From positions 133,072 through 143,294 of the forward strand of contig DBWQ01000003.1 of NCBI GenBank assembly GCA_002308995.1: DNA of 10,223 bases. Reading direction: 5' to 3'. Below the pieces are notes generated by a model, which was not told where the DNA came from, searched no databases, and saw nothing but the letters and a program-made list of their open reading frames with translations. The stretch is from Clostridiales bacterium UBA1234. GTDB lineage: Bacteria; Bacillota; Clostridia; TANB77; UBA1234. The position numbers and the translations under genes are program-made. This document shows positions 1 through 7,251 of this stretch, piece after piece; within the stretch, counting starts at the first letter, position 1; the number at the start of each line of letters is the position of its first letter.

Positions 1-549
1 TATGCTACATGGTGGATTAGACAAGCCATTACAAGAGCTATTGCTGATCAAGCAAGAACCATTCGTATTCCGGTTCATATGGTTGAAACAATCAATAAAT
101 TAATTAGAACTTCTAGACATCTACTGCAACAATTAGGGCGTGAACCTACACTAGAAGAACTTGCTGCAGAGATGGAGATGCCAATTGAACGTGTGAAAGA
201 AATAAAAAAGGTTGCTCAAGAACCAGTTTCTCTTGAAACTCCAATTGGAGAGGAAGAAGATAGCCATTTAGGAGATTTTATTCCGGATGATGATGCTCCT
301 TCGCCTTCTGAACTTGCAGCCTATACTCTTTTAAGAGAGCAACTAGATGAAATCATTGAAACACTTACGCCTAGAGAGGCTAAAGTGTTAAGATTGAGAT
401 TTGGTCTTGATGACGGAAAGGCAAGAACCTTGGAAGAAGTAGGAAAAGAGTTTAATGTTACGAGAGAGAGAATTAGACAGATTGAAGCCAAAGCGCTTCG
501 TAAGCTTAGACATCCAAGCAGAAGTAAGAAACTAAAAGATTACATGTGA
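1..549 (+). CDS. rpoD: RNA polymerase primary sigma factor, C-terminal part (5' truncated by window edge)
   Basis: This is the housekeeping sigma-70 factor, which directs RNA polymerase to promoters. The frame is open from base 1, so the true start lies outside the window; the ATG at 79 is internal. The visible 182 codons begin in regions 2.3-2.4 (YATWWIRQAITRAI, then ARTIRIPVHM), which melt and read the -10 element. Region 3 follows (the segment containing REPTLEELAAEM), and an acidic stretch (GEEEDSHLGDFIPDDD) links to region 4. Region 4.2 is complete, with the helix-turn-helix TLEEVGKEFNVTRERIRQIE and the usual end KALRKLRHPSRSKKL. The conserved WWIRQAI and VTRERIRQIEAKALRKLRHP segments identify the group 1 (primary) sigma rather than an alternative sigma. 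The next gene starts 34 bp downstream with no terminator between, so the two are probably co-transcribed. Confidence 0.97.
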   Translation, partial: YATWWIRQAITRAIADQARTIRIPVHMVETINKLIRTSRHLLQQLGREPTLEELAAEMEMPIERVKEIKKVAQEPVSLETPIGEEEDSHLGDFIPDDDAPSPSELAAYTLLREQLDEIIETLTPREAKVLRLRFGLDDGKARTLEEVGKEFNVTRERIRQIEAKALRKLRHPSRSKKLKDYM

Positions 550-583
550 TACGAATAAAAATTTGATTTTGGAGGGATTATTG

Positions 584-1276
584 ATGAGATTGAATAGATT
601 ATTACTTTTACTTGCTATTATTGTTCCTATTATTGCCTGTGTGATTTGCTTAAAGGCACTTAAGGAGATTAATGAGGAGAAGTCTCCAACAGAGGAAACG
701 ACTACGAGTACCACTAAATTAACAAGTGAAACCAATGGCGGAATGGTGGAAGTTCCTATTTCTTCTGGAAATGCTACAGAAGAGCCAAAAACAGTGCAAA
801 GTTTAGCTGGTGTTGAGTTCTATAGTACCATTGGAAGTCCTACAAGCATTATTTACACCGATGCAAGTGTTGCAAGTGGTGTTGCCAATGTTTATAAAGA
901 GGCTCGCGAGCAAACAGATGAAATTATTGATACAAGAACAAAGTATGATGTACTTAAAGCTGCTCAAAAGTTTCCACAAGGATGGACAAGAGTGCAAACA
1001 GATAAAGTATCTGGTTGGATGAGAACAGAGAATATTACGTTCCCAGATCGTAAGGATGGCTTACTAAGTGATGATTCTGTGATTGGTAAGATTGGTACTG
1101 TAACCGCAGATCCTAACCTTCGTATGAGAGCTAGTGGTTCCATGGACGCTGAGGTACTTACTTCTGTTCCACATGATGCAACCTTTACGATTCTAGATTC
1201 GGTTAACGGTTGGTATAAAGTAACATATGCTTCAACGACTGGATGGGTTTCGGCAGAGTATGTGGAAGTAAAATAA
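584..1276 (+). CDS. membrane-anchored or lipoprotein-like protein with C-terminal bacterial SH3 domain(s)
   Basis: This is a 230-residue exported or anchored protein of unknown exact role. Residues 4-25 form one hydrophobic segment. IIAC at 16-19 fits a lipobox, but the hydrophobicity continues past the Cys, so an uncleaved N-terminal anchor is equally possible. Residues 30-72 are a Ser/Thr/Glu-rich linker, as expected outside the membrane. Residues about 168-230 form a bacterial SH3 (SH3b) domain: GTVTADPNLRMRASGS, then NGWYKVTY and TGWVSAEYV. Residues about 84-152 look like a degenerate first copy (WTRVQTDKVSGWMRTENI). SH3b domains usually bind cell-wall peptides. I chose ATG 584 because GGAGGG lies 7 nt upstream; a TTG 21 nt earlier would place the start before that site. 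It follows rpoD in the same unit and ends before a strong terminator. Confidence 0.85.
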   Translation: MRLNRLLLLLAIIVPIIACVICLKALKEINEEKSPTEETTTSTTKLTSETNGGMVEVPISSGNATEEPKTVQSLAGVEFYSTIGSPTSIIYTDASVASGVANVYKEAREQTDEIIDTRTKYDVLKAAQKFPQGWTRVQTDKVSGWMRTENITFPDRKDGLLSDDSVIGKIGTVTADPNLRMRASGSMDAEVLTSVPHDATFTILDSVNGWYKVTYASTTGWVSAEYVEVK

Positions 1277-1303
1277 ATAGGGGGATTTTTTAGATAGGTT
1301 GGG

Positions 1304-1341
1304 GACCTACGTAAGATAGATTGTCTTACGTAGGTCTTTTT
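1304..1341 (+). terminator. Rho-independent terminator of the rpoD-SH3 unit
   Basis: A perfect 13-bp stem (GACCTACGTAAGA at 1304-1316 with its complement at 1324-1336) closes a 7-nt loop. It is followed by five T residues at 1337-1341. It lies 28 bp after the SH3 gene stop and separates it from comEC. Confidence 0.92.
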
Positions 1342-1361
1342 GTGTTTAGGAGGTAAGTAAT

Positions 1362-1451
1362 TTGGTTTGGCTTTTTCTTGCCACGATTGATGGTGTGATT
1401 CTATGCTTATACCCTTTGTATGGTGTGATTTTGCGGCTGTGTTATCGCTAG
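1362..1451 (+). CDS. possible 29-codon leader peptide upstream of comEC
   Basis: This short ORF starts with TTG at 1362, 8 nt after a consensus AGGAGG (1348-1353), and stops with TAG at 1449-1451. The stop is 10 nt before the comEC ATG at 1462, which has no recognisable ribosome binding site of its own. The peptide is hydrophobic (MVWLFLATIDGVILCLYPL, then YGVILRLCYR) and could span a membrane once. It contains an in-frame repeat: ATGGTGTGATT occurs at 1390 and 1420, exactly 10 codons apart, giving GVIL twice. The arrangement suggests that ribosomes enter here and reach comEC by translational coupling. It might instead be the displaced N-terminus of comEC (frameshift), or chance. No homolog is recognised. 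Confidence 0.4.
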   Translation: MVWLFLATIDGVILCLYPLYGVILRLCYR

Positions 1452-1461
1452 CTTTTTATGC

Positions 1462-3600
1462 ATGCATCAAAAGTATTTATTATTATTTTTATGTGTTTTA
1501 TTTGTGGGAATCCAGTGGAGGCATGCTGCCCTTCTAAGTCAAAAATATACTTGCCAATTTGCATGTGGACCTATGGAAGTGTCGCTTAAAATTAAGGAGG
1601 AATATGGCGAAAGCCAGTACTACCAAAAGTATCTTGCTAAAACCGTATCAGGAGATACGATTGTTTTATATATCAAGAAAGCAGATCACATGCCCTTAAC
1701 AGTTCAAAATGAAGTTTGGGTGGAAGGAGAGTTTTGTTTGCCAGAAGAAGCTCGAAATTCAGGAACCTATGATGAAAGAAAGTCTTTTTATGCAAAAGGG
1801 GTATTAGGGCGTCTTTTTGCAAATAAAGTGACATTACTTCGAGAAAACAAGGTGGATTTTTTGACATTATCAAGGAGATATATATATCAAACTTTTTTGC
1901 AAATGCTTCCCCAAAAGTATGCAAGTGTGATAACAGCTATGCTAAGTGGAGAGAAAGAAAGGATTCCTCAGCCAATCAAGGAGAACTTTCAAACAAGTGG
2001 TATGTCTCATCTACTGGCTGTTTCTGGGATGCATGTTTCTTATGTGATGATGTTGATGAGTCTTGTTTTTTCTAAGATAGTGGGAAAACGCGGAAGTTAT
2101 TACTTTTGTATTATGGGAATTTTGTTTTATATGTTCCTAACGGGCCTTTCGCTATCCGTGGTGAGAGCGGGATGTATGGCTATTTTAGGAATGCTTGCTT
2201 TTCTATTTTCTAAAAGAGCAAGTTCAATCAATCATTTAATGGTTTCGGGTTTGGGGATTATAGTATTTCATCCTTTTGCCATTTTTGATCTTGGATTTTT
2301 GTTATCCTTTTTGGGAACCTTAGGAATTTTAGTGTTTTCGCAGGATATCAGTCAATTCTTAAGTAGGTGGATTCCCAGTGCATGGGTGGCACAGACACTT
2401 TCTGTTTCGATGGCAGCACAGCTTTTGTTAATTCCGATTATGACGATTTATTTTCACCAGTTGTCTTTGGTTTCTTTACTTGCCAATCTTTTCGTTGCCC
2501 CGATAGTAGGCCTTGTGGTTATGCTTGGTCTTTTGATGATAGTGTTAAGCATGATTCATTTTTCTTTGGCAAAACTTCTTTCTTTTTCTCTTTATTTTGC
2601 CTTGTGGTATATGGTGCAAATCATCACATGGTTTGCAAAACTTCCTTTTGCCAGTGTTTTGGTGGCAGCTCCCTCTTATTTTATGATTGCCGGTTATTAT
2701 CTTATACTAGGAGGAGTTTCTTACCGCCCATTTCGTGATAGGGTCATCCATTTTGTGAAAGGGAATAGAAGGCATCAAAGATGGCTTTTGACGAGTTTGA
2801 CATTGGCTAGCATCATTTGGCAAGCTTTTCTTCATTTTCCTTGTTCTTACATAAGACTTCATATGATTGACGTAGGACAAGGGGATGCTTTTTATATTGA
2901 AACACCTCAAAAGAATGTCATCTTAGTGGATACGGGAGGGAGTGATACGTTAGAAAATGAGGTGGGAGAAAGAATTTTAATTCCCTATTTACTTAGTAAG
3001 GGAAAATCGAAAATACATACTATTTTGATTTCTCATCCACACACAGACCATATAGGGGGAGTTTATGCTTTAATTGATGCATTGGAGATTGGGCAAATTA
3101 TCATTGGAAAAGGATTAAGAGAGGATGCTCTTATCCAACAATTATTCTTAAAGTGTCAACAAAAGAAGATTCCTATGATAGAGGTATCTCAAGGTGATTT
3201 TTTTACGATTGATGGCATTGATTTTGAGGTTCTTTTCCCGAAAGAAAACACTTCTTATGAGAATCTTAATAATATGTCTTTGATGGTGGAAATGGCATTT
3301 GGAGGAAAAAAGTTGCTCTTTACGGGAGATTTGGAAGATGCAGAAGAATCTTTAGGTAGATTCGCCAGAGATTGTGATATTTTGAAGGTGGGTCATCATG
3401 GCTCAGATACTTCAACATCGGAAGAATTATTAAGAAAAACAACGCCCCAAATTGCGTTGATTAGTGTGGGAAAAAATAACCGATATGGACATCCTAAAAA
3501 AGAGGTTTTAGATCGTCTTGCTAAATGGAATGTGAGAGTGTTTAGAACAGATGAAAATGGAGAGATTATGCTGATAATCCATAAGAATCGGAACTATTAG
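1462..3600 (+). CDS. comEC: ComEC/Rec2 family DNA-uptake channel protein
   Basis: This is the inner-membrane channel that passes single-stranded DNA into the cell during natural transformation. Its 712 residues show the standard order. There is one N-terminal membrane helix (about 4-20), then a soluble OB-fold-like region (about 25-150). The multi-helix Competence domain (about 155-465) carries the hallmark SGMSHLLAVSGMH at 179-191. A metallo-beta-lactamase-like domain (about 466-705) has DTGG at 490-493, the metal motif HPHTDH at 525-530, FTGD at 620-623, GHHGS at 644-648 and YGHP at 675-678, so the nuclease-like ligands look intact. Many relatives have two N-terminal helices, so this copy is slightly short at that end. 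The ATG at 1462 is the only standard start after the in-frame stop at 1426, but it lacks a ribosome binding site; see the leader ORF before it. No comEA was seen in the window. Confidence 0.95.
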   Translation: MHQKYLLLFLCVLFVGIQWRHAALLSQKYTCQFACGPMEVSLKIKEEYGESQYYQKYLAKTVSGDTIVLYIKKADHMPLTVQNEVWVEGEFCLPEEARNSGTYDERKSFYAKGVLGRLFANKVTLLRENKVDFLTLSRRYIYQTFLQMLPQKYASVITAMLSGEKERIPQPIKENFQTSGMSHLLAVSGMHVSYVMMLMSLVFSKIVGKRGSYYFCIMGILFYMFLTGLSLSVVRAGCMAILGMLAFLFSKRASSINHLMVSGLGIIVFHPFAIFDLGFLLSFLGTLGILVFSQDISQFLSRWIPSAWVAQTLSVSMAAQLLLIPIMTIYFHQLSLVSLLANLFVAPIVGLVVMLGLLMIVLSMIHFSLAKLLSFSLYFALWYMVQIITWFAKLPFASVLVAAPSYFMIAGYYLILGGVSYRPFRDRVIHFVKGNRRHQRWLLTSLTLASIIWQAFLHFPCSYIRLHMIDVGQGDAFYIETPQKNVILVDTGGSDTLENEVGERILIPYLLSKGKSKIHTILISHPHTDHIGGVYALIDALEIGQIIIGKGLREDALIQQLFLKCQQKKIPMIEVSQGDFFTIDGIDFEVLFPKENTSYENLNNMSLMVEMAFGGKKLLFTGDLEDAEESLGRFARDCDILKVGHHGSDTSTSEELLRKTTPQIALISVGKNNRYGHPKKEVLDRLAKWNVRVFRTDENGEIMLIIHKNRNY

Positions 3601-3630
3601 AGTAAACGAAAGAATTCAAACATAAAATAA

Positions 3631-3657
3631 AGAGCATCGCTTTGTAGGCGATGCTCT
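3631..3657. terminator. bidirectional terminator hairpin between comEC and the convergent gene
   Basis: A perfect 10-bp stem (AGAGCATCGC at 3631-3640 with 3648-3657) closes a 7-nt loop. Read on the minus strand it is followed by TTATTTTATG, a usable U-rich tail for the small gene ending at 3667. Read on the plus strand the tail is poor (CTGTTCATCT), so termination of comEC is probably weaker. Confidence 0.75.
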
Positions 3658-3666
3658 CTGTTCATC

Positions 3667-4122
3667 TTAGATAAGGGTGATTTTAAACTCCTTACTTTTG
3701 GTGCCATCGAGAAAATCTTTCTCTCTGGCTATTTTAGTGCGGGTTTCGAGGGAGACTCGAACCAACGCCTCGGGAAACATCGGAGTGATGTAGATGCCTT
3801 TGTATTTCCCTTTGAACTCCATAATGGTTTGGTTAAGGACATCAGCGAAGAGATCCTTGTCATCAGTGATGAGCGTTGCCTCAAGGTGCTGGTTCCCAGC
3901 ATACTCTACGACAACAATGCCAACGTCCTTACTCTGCTCATTGCGGATGAGACACGCTTTGGGGTAGGAACGAGAAAATGCTTCAGCAATTTTCTTGTTC
4001 TCTTCGTACCCTTTGCCAAGCACCGGGGAATACTTGTCATCTTTTGCCAGCGCAGTGAGTGTTGCTGCGTGCTCAGGCTTAATGGGTTCCAGGGTAAACT
4101 TTGCCTTTTGTGTCTTTGCCAT
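3667..4122 (-). CDS. unrecognised 151-residue protein, G+C-rich orphan gene
   Basis: I do not recognise this protein. It is soluble and lysine-rich, with no signal peptide or membrane segment. The predicted alternation of strands and helices is strand FTLEPI, helix PEHAATLTALAK, strands CLIRN and VGIVVVEYA, strand LEATLIT, a long helix from DDKDLFADVL, strand GIYITPMF, then helix EALVRVSLETRTKI. This loosely resembles a GNAT acetyltransferase fold, but I see no acetyl-CoA pyrophosphate loop (R/Q-x-x-G-x-G/A), so the resemblance is weak. The start is fixed by GGAGG (4133-4137 on the plus strand) 10 nt upstream. It forms its own unit, with a promoter at 4167-4195 and a terminator at 3631-3657. 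Two 60-base samples (3721-3780 and 3841-3900) are each about 53% G+C, against about 33% for one in the neighbouring acyl synthetase gene (4741-4800), which suggests later acquisition. It is real by ribosome binding site, promoter and codon structure, but of unknown function. Confidence 0.8.
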   Translation of the reverse strand: MAKTQKAKFTLEPIKPEHAATLTALAKDDKYSPVLGKGYEENKKIAEAFSRSYPKACLIRNEQSKDVGIVVVEYAGNQHLEATLITDDKDLFADVLNQTIMEFKGKYKGIYITPMFPEALVRVSLETRTKIAREKDFLDGTKSKEFKITLI

Positions 4123-4166
4123 AATTATATGACCTCCAGGTGATTTATGGGGCTTTGCGGACTTTC

Positions 4167-4195
4167 ATTTTATCATATGTAAAAAGGGAATGCAA
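4167..4195 (-). promoter_or_regulatory. sigma-A promoter of the minus-strand orphan gene
   Basis: Read on the minus strand: -35 TTGCAT (4190-4195), a 17-bp spacer, and -10 TAAAAT (4167-4172). It points into the 151-residue gene and gives a leader of about 40 nt before the GGAGG site. Confidence 0.65.
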
Positions 4196-4225
4196 GATAA
4201 AATTTTTTCTTGAATATGGAATTAT

Positions 4226-4254
4226 TTTACAATTATAAAAGGTAGGATTATGAT
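4226..4254 (+). promoter_or_regulatory. distal promoter candidate for the acyl synthetase gene
   Basis: -35 TTTACA (4226-4231), a 17-bp spacer, and -10 TATGAT (4249-4254). An overlapping alternative is TTGAAT (4210-4215) with TATAAA (4234-4239) at 18 bp. A transcript from here would start near 4261, just before an AAGGAG and an ATG at 4273 that is in frame with the synthetase. Confidence 0.45.
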
Positions 4255-4285
4255 AAAAAAAGAAAGGAGAGAATGATTCTTGACC

Positions 4286-4302
4286 AGTCAGTTCAATTGA
4301 CT
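4286..4302. promoter_or_regulatory. candidate operator dyad over the proximal -35 box
   Basis: The 17-bp sequence AGTCAGTTCAATTGACT is a near-perfect inverted repeat: the outer five bases of each arm match, and seven of eight positions per arm match around the central base. It ends exactly with the -35 hexamer at 4297-4302, a typical place for a repressor. The regulator is unknown. Confidence 0.35.
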
Positions 4303-4325
4303 TTGAAATGGTTATCATATATGAT
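4297..4325 (+). promoter_or_regulatory. proximal sigma-A promoter of the acyl synthetase gene
   Basis: -35 TTGACT (4297-4302), a 17-bp spacer, and -10 TATGAT (4320-4325). This is the best plus-strand promoter in the gap. The predicted start near 4332 leaves a short leader containing the GAGGAGG of the gene. The -10 is embedded in a perfect 12-bp palindrome, ATCATATATGAT (4314-4325). Confidence 0.7.
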
Positions 4326-4359
4326 GGCTACTGATAAATACAATCGAGGAGGAAAAAAC

Positions 4360-6021
4360 ATGTCTAAAAATTATCCACTCAATTCTGTGAGAGAAGTTAA
4401 GAATGTCAAAGAACTAATGATAAATGCGGTGAAAGAAGTACCAGATAGAGCCGCTTTTATGTATAAAGAGGGAAATAAAGATAAACAGGTGTCATATAAG
4501 GAATTTGAGGAAGATACGATTGCCCTTGGCACTGCTTTAGTCGACAAAAATGTCAACGATAAACATATTGCTTGTATTGGAGAAAATAGTTATCCATGGA
4601 TTACCGTATTTTTAACTGTTTTAAAATCTGATGGTGTGTTTGTTCCGCTTGATAAAGAATTACCGCTTGAACAAATTATCCATATTTTAAACGATAGTGA
4701 TAGTGAGGTTTTGTTTTATTCAGAGAGGTATGAAAAATTTATCGCAGATATTTTACAAAACGTGCCAAAGCTTAAGTATGTGATTGGTTTTCAAAAACAG
4801 GAGCATCAAGATAAGGTTTTAAGCTATCAGAAGCTAATGGAAGAGGGAAAAAAGAGTTATCAAAAAGGAAATAAAAAATATACGACGTTAACATATGATA
4901 TTCAAAAACTGAAAGTTTTAGTGTATACTTCTGGAACTACAGGAATTGCCAAAGGAGTTATGTTATCAGAAAACAATTTATTAAATGTCATTAATAATGC
5001 TCTTAAAGTAGCAGATCTTTATACAAAATGTCTTTCTGTTTTGCCGTATCATCACACCTATGAAGGAACTTGTGGCATTTTGCTCGGACTTTATCATCAA
5101 GCTACTATTTGTATTAATGATAGTTTAAAAAATGTTCTTCGTAATATTCAGTTCTATCAGCCAGATTATCTTCTTTTGGTGCCAGCATTTGCAGAGGTTT
5201 TTTATAAAAAAATTATTGCCAATGCCAAAGAAAATAAAAAATATGGTATCTTGATGGCCATGATGAAAGTAAGTAATTTTCTTCGCTTTTTCGGGATTGA
5301 TCTTCGTAGGAAGTTATTTAAGTCTGTTCACCAAGCTTTTGGTGGAAACTTGAGGGAAATTATTTGTGGGGGTGCTCCCTTAAGACCAGAACTTGGTAAG
5401 TTTTTTGATAGTATTGGTATTCAGCTAATCAATGGCTATGGGATTACCGAGTGTTCACCACTTGTGAGCGTTAATCGAATTAAGTTTAATGACCCTCGTA
5501 CCGTTGGTATTCCTTTACCATGTGTGGAAGTGAAAATTGTGAATCCTGATGAAGACGGCAATGGAGAAATCCACGTTAAGGGTGGCATTGTGATGCTAGG
5601 GTATTATAAAAATGAAGAAAAAACAAAAGAAGTATTGCAAGATGGATGGTTTAACACAGGAGATTATGGTAACTTGAATAAAAAAGGTCAATTAAGTATT
5701 ACTGGTAGGACCAAGAATTTGATTGTTTTAAACAATGGTAAAAATGTTTTCCCTGAAGAAATTGAAAACTATATTTTAAGAGTCAACTACGTGAAAGAAG
5801 TTGTTGTAAGAGGAATCAAAGAGGAAGGTAGGGAAATAGGATTATTAGCAGAAGTCTTCTTAAATCCAGAGCTTACAGAAGGAATGCAAAATATTTCTGA
5901 AACCCTAAAGAAAGACATTTGCGATGCAACGAGAGAGCTTCCTATTTATAAAAAGATTACAGAAATCAAGATACGAGAAACCGAATTTGAAAAAACAACC
6001 ACTAACAAGATCAAAAGATAG
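4360..6021 (+). CDS. AMP-forming acyl-CoA/acyl-ACP synthetase (long-chain fatty acid ligase-like)
   Basis: This enzyme of the ANL superfamily activates a carboxylic acid, probably a fatty acid, with ATP to an acyl-adenylate and then transfers it to CoA or a carrier protein. The 553 residues carry the P-loop YTSGTTGIAKG at 189-199, YGITEC at 360-365, GWFNTGD at 429-435, the hinge GRTKN at 449-453, and a C-terminal TTTNKIKR whose K550 fits the catalytic lysine. All core motifs are intact. It lacks a fused carrier domain and has no signal peptide, so it is cytosolic or membrane-peripheral. I chose ATG 4360 because GAGGAGG (4346-4352) lies 7 nt upstream and a good promoter lies between it and the earlier in-frame ATG at 4273. 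That earlier ATG would add 29 residues and has AAGGAG only 3 nt away. It is monocistronic, bounded by its own promoters and terminator. The substrate cannot be read from the sequence. Confidence 0.9.
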   Translation: MSKNYPLNSVREVKNVKELMINAVKEVPDRAAFMYKEGNKDKQVSYKEFEEDTIALGTALVDKNVNDKHIACIGENSYPWITVFLTVLKSDGVFVPLDKELPLEQIIHILNDSDSEVLFYSERYEKFIADILQNVPKLKYVIGFQKQEHQDKVLSYQKLMEEGKKSYQKGNKKYTTLTYDIQKLKVLVYTSGTTGIAKGVMLSENNLLNVINNALKVADLYTKCLSVLPYHHTYEGTCGILLGLYHQATICINDSLKNVLRNIQFYQPDYLLLVPAFAEVFYKKIIANAKENKKYGILMAMMKVSNFLRFFGIDLRRKLFKSVHQAFGGNLREIICGGAPLRPELGKFFDSIGIQLINGYGITECSPLVSVNRIKFNDPRTVGIPLPCVEVKIVNPDEDGNGEIHVKGGIVMLGYYKNEEKTKEVLQDGWFNTGDYGNLNKKGQLSITGRTKNLIVLNNGKNVFPEEIENYILRVNYVKEVVVRGIKEEGREIGLLAEVFLNPELTEGMQNISETLKKDICDATRELPIYKKITEIKIRETEFEKTTTNKIKR

Positions 6022-6075
6022 TGTTATGTCATTGTGCTTAGTTTAAAAGGATGTTAAGAAAAAACTAGCCTTGTT

Positions 6076-6110
6076 GTGGCGACCTCTGGTCGCCACTTTC
6101 ATATTTTTTT
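6076..6110 (+). terminator. Rho-independent terminator of the acyl synthetase gene
   Basis: A perfect 9-bp G+C-rich stem (GTGGCGACC at 6076-6084 with GGTCGCCAC at 6088-6096) closes a 3-nt loop. T-rich sequence follows, with seven T at 6104-6110. Confidence 0.88.
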
Positions 6111-6142
6111 GAAAAATACTTTTATTTTAGTAAGCTTTCCTA

Positions 6143-6148
6143 TATAAT
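6143..6148 (+). promoter_or_regulatory. -10 element, probable promoter of the mreB operon
   Basis: A consensus TATAAT lies 66 bp before the mreB start and 33 bp after the previous terminator. The -35 region at 17-bp spacing (TTTTAT, 6120-6125) is poor, so the promoter may need an activator or belong to another sigma class. Confidence 0.45.
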
Positions 6149-6213
6149 GTTACATGAGTAAGTTTGACGTGCGGTGAAAATGTAGTTATGAGTTGGAAAG
6201 AGAGATGATTAAA

Positions 6214-7236
6214 ATGTTGGGGCTAGGTCAATCGATAGGAATCGATTTAGGGACAGCAACCGTTCTTGTACATGCAAAGGGAAAAGGGATTGTTCTTAGA
6301 GAACCTTCTGTTGTTGCCATTGATAGAAATACGAGTGAGGTTGTATCTGTTGGTGAAGAAGCAAGAAGGATGCTTGGCAGAACCCCTGGTAATATCGTTG
6401 CTATCAAGCCTTTAGAAGATGGTGTTATCTCTGACTATACTGTCACGGAAAAAATGCTAAAGTACTTTATTCGCAAAGTCTGTGGTAAATTTATTTTTTC
6501 ACCGACCATTATGGTTTGCGTTCCGTCTGGTGTTACTGAAGTTGAAAAGAAAGCGGTGATTGATGCTTCCACACAGGCTGGCGCTAAAAAAGTTTATTTA
6601 ATCGAAGAACCAATTGCGGCTGCAATTGGGGCAGGAATTGATATTTCTAAAGCTTGTGGCAGTATGATTGTGGATATGGGTGGTGGTACGACGGATATTG
6701 CTGTCATTTCTTTGGGAGGAGCTGTGGTGAGTTCTTCTATCAAAGTTGCCGGCAATAAATTAGATGAAGCTATTGTGAAATATATTAAAAGGAAATATAA
6801 TATTGTTATTGGCGATAGAACTGCTGAAGATTTAAAAATTAATATTGGATGTGTGTATCCTAGAGAAAAGAAAGAAAAAATGGATGTGAAAGGTAGACAT
6901 TTAGGCTCAGGACTTCCTGTGAATTTTACCGTGACATCTGATGACATTTTAGAAGCCTTGGAGGAGCCATCTAATTTAATTATAGAAGCTGTCCTTTCTG
7001 TGCTTGAAAGAACGCCTCCTGAATTATCTGCTGATATTGGCGATAGAGGAATTTACATGACAGGAGGAGGATGCCTGGTGTACGGTATGGATAAACTCAT
7101 CCAAAAGCGCACGGGGATTAATGTCATGATTGCAGAAGAATCGGTTTCTTGTGTGGCACTTGGAACAGGAAAAGCTCTTGATGATTCCGAAATGTTATTA
7201 AAACTGGATGCCATGAGTAAGAAAAGAAAATATTAA
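6214..7236 (+). CDS. mreB: MreB/Mbl family rod-shape-determining actin homolog
   Basis: This is a bacterial actin that forms membrane-associated filaments guiding lateral cell-wall synthesis. Its 340 residues match the usual family length. Visible sites are phosphate-1 DLGTA at 11-15, KGKGIVLREPSVVAI at 22-36, EEPIAAAIGAG at 131-141 with the hydrolytic glutamate, phosphate-2 DMGGGTTD at 154-161, GDRTAEDLKI at 200-209, and the adenosine-binding TGGGCL at 283-288. I prefer ATG 6214, which gives MLGLGQSIGIDLGTA as in relatives, with AAGAGAG 9 nt upstream. ATG 6205 or TTG 6193 would add only 3 or 7 residues. No mreC or mreD follows; instead a small membrane protein starts 15 bp after the stop. 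It may therefore be an extra Mbl/MreBH-type paralog rather than the main mreBCD copy. The family call is firm; the exact paralog is not. Confidence 0.93.
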   Translation: MLGLGQSIGIDLGTATVLVHAKGKGIVLREPSVVAIDRNTSEVVSVGEEARRMLGRTPGNIVAIKPLEDGVISDYTVTEKMLKYFIRKVCGKFIFSPTIMVCVPSGVTEVEKKAVIDASTQAGAKKVYLIEEPIAAAIGAGIDISKACGSMIVDMGGGTTDIAVISLGGAVVSSSIKVAGNKLDEAIVKYIKRKYNIVIGDRTAEDLKINIGCVYPREKKEKMDVKGRHLGSGLPVNFTVTSDDILEALEEPSNLIIEAVLSVLERTPPELSADIGDRGIYMTGGGCLVYGMDKLIQKRTGINVMIAEESVSCVALGTGKALDDSEMLLKLDAMSKKRKY

Positions 7237-7251
7237 AAAGGAGAGGGTATT

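Noticed and set aside
2367..2738. 123-codon plus-strand frame within comEC
   Set aside because: It is fully inside the comEC membrane domain in another frame, and its Phe/Cys-rich translation is an artefact of T-rich codons for hydrophobic residues.
3829..4143. 104-codon plus-strand frame opposite the orphan gene
   Set aside because: It has no ribosome binding site and a cysteine-rich translation typical of a non-coding frame. The minus-strand gene has a promoter, ribosome binding site and terminator, so that strand is preferred.
4273..4359. 29-residue N-terminal extension of the acyl synthetase from ATG 4273
   Set aside because: Not adopted as the start: the spacing from AAGGAG is only 3 nt, the best promoter lies inside it, and GAGGAGG sits correctly before ATG 4360. 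It is kept as an alternative in the findings.
6594..6947. 117-codon minus-strand frame within mreB
   Set aside because: It is antisense to intact MreB motifs, has no ribosome binding site, and is unlike any known protein.
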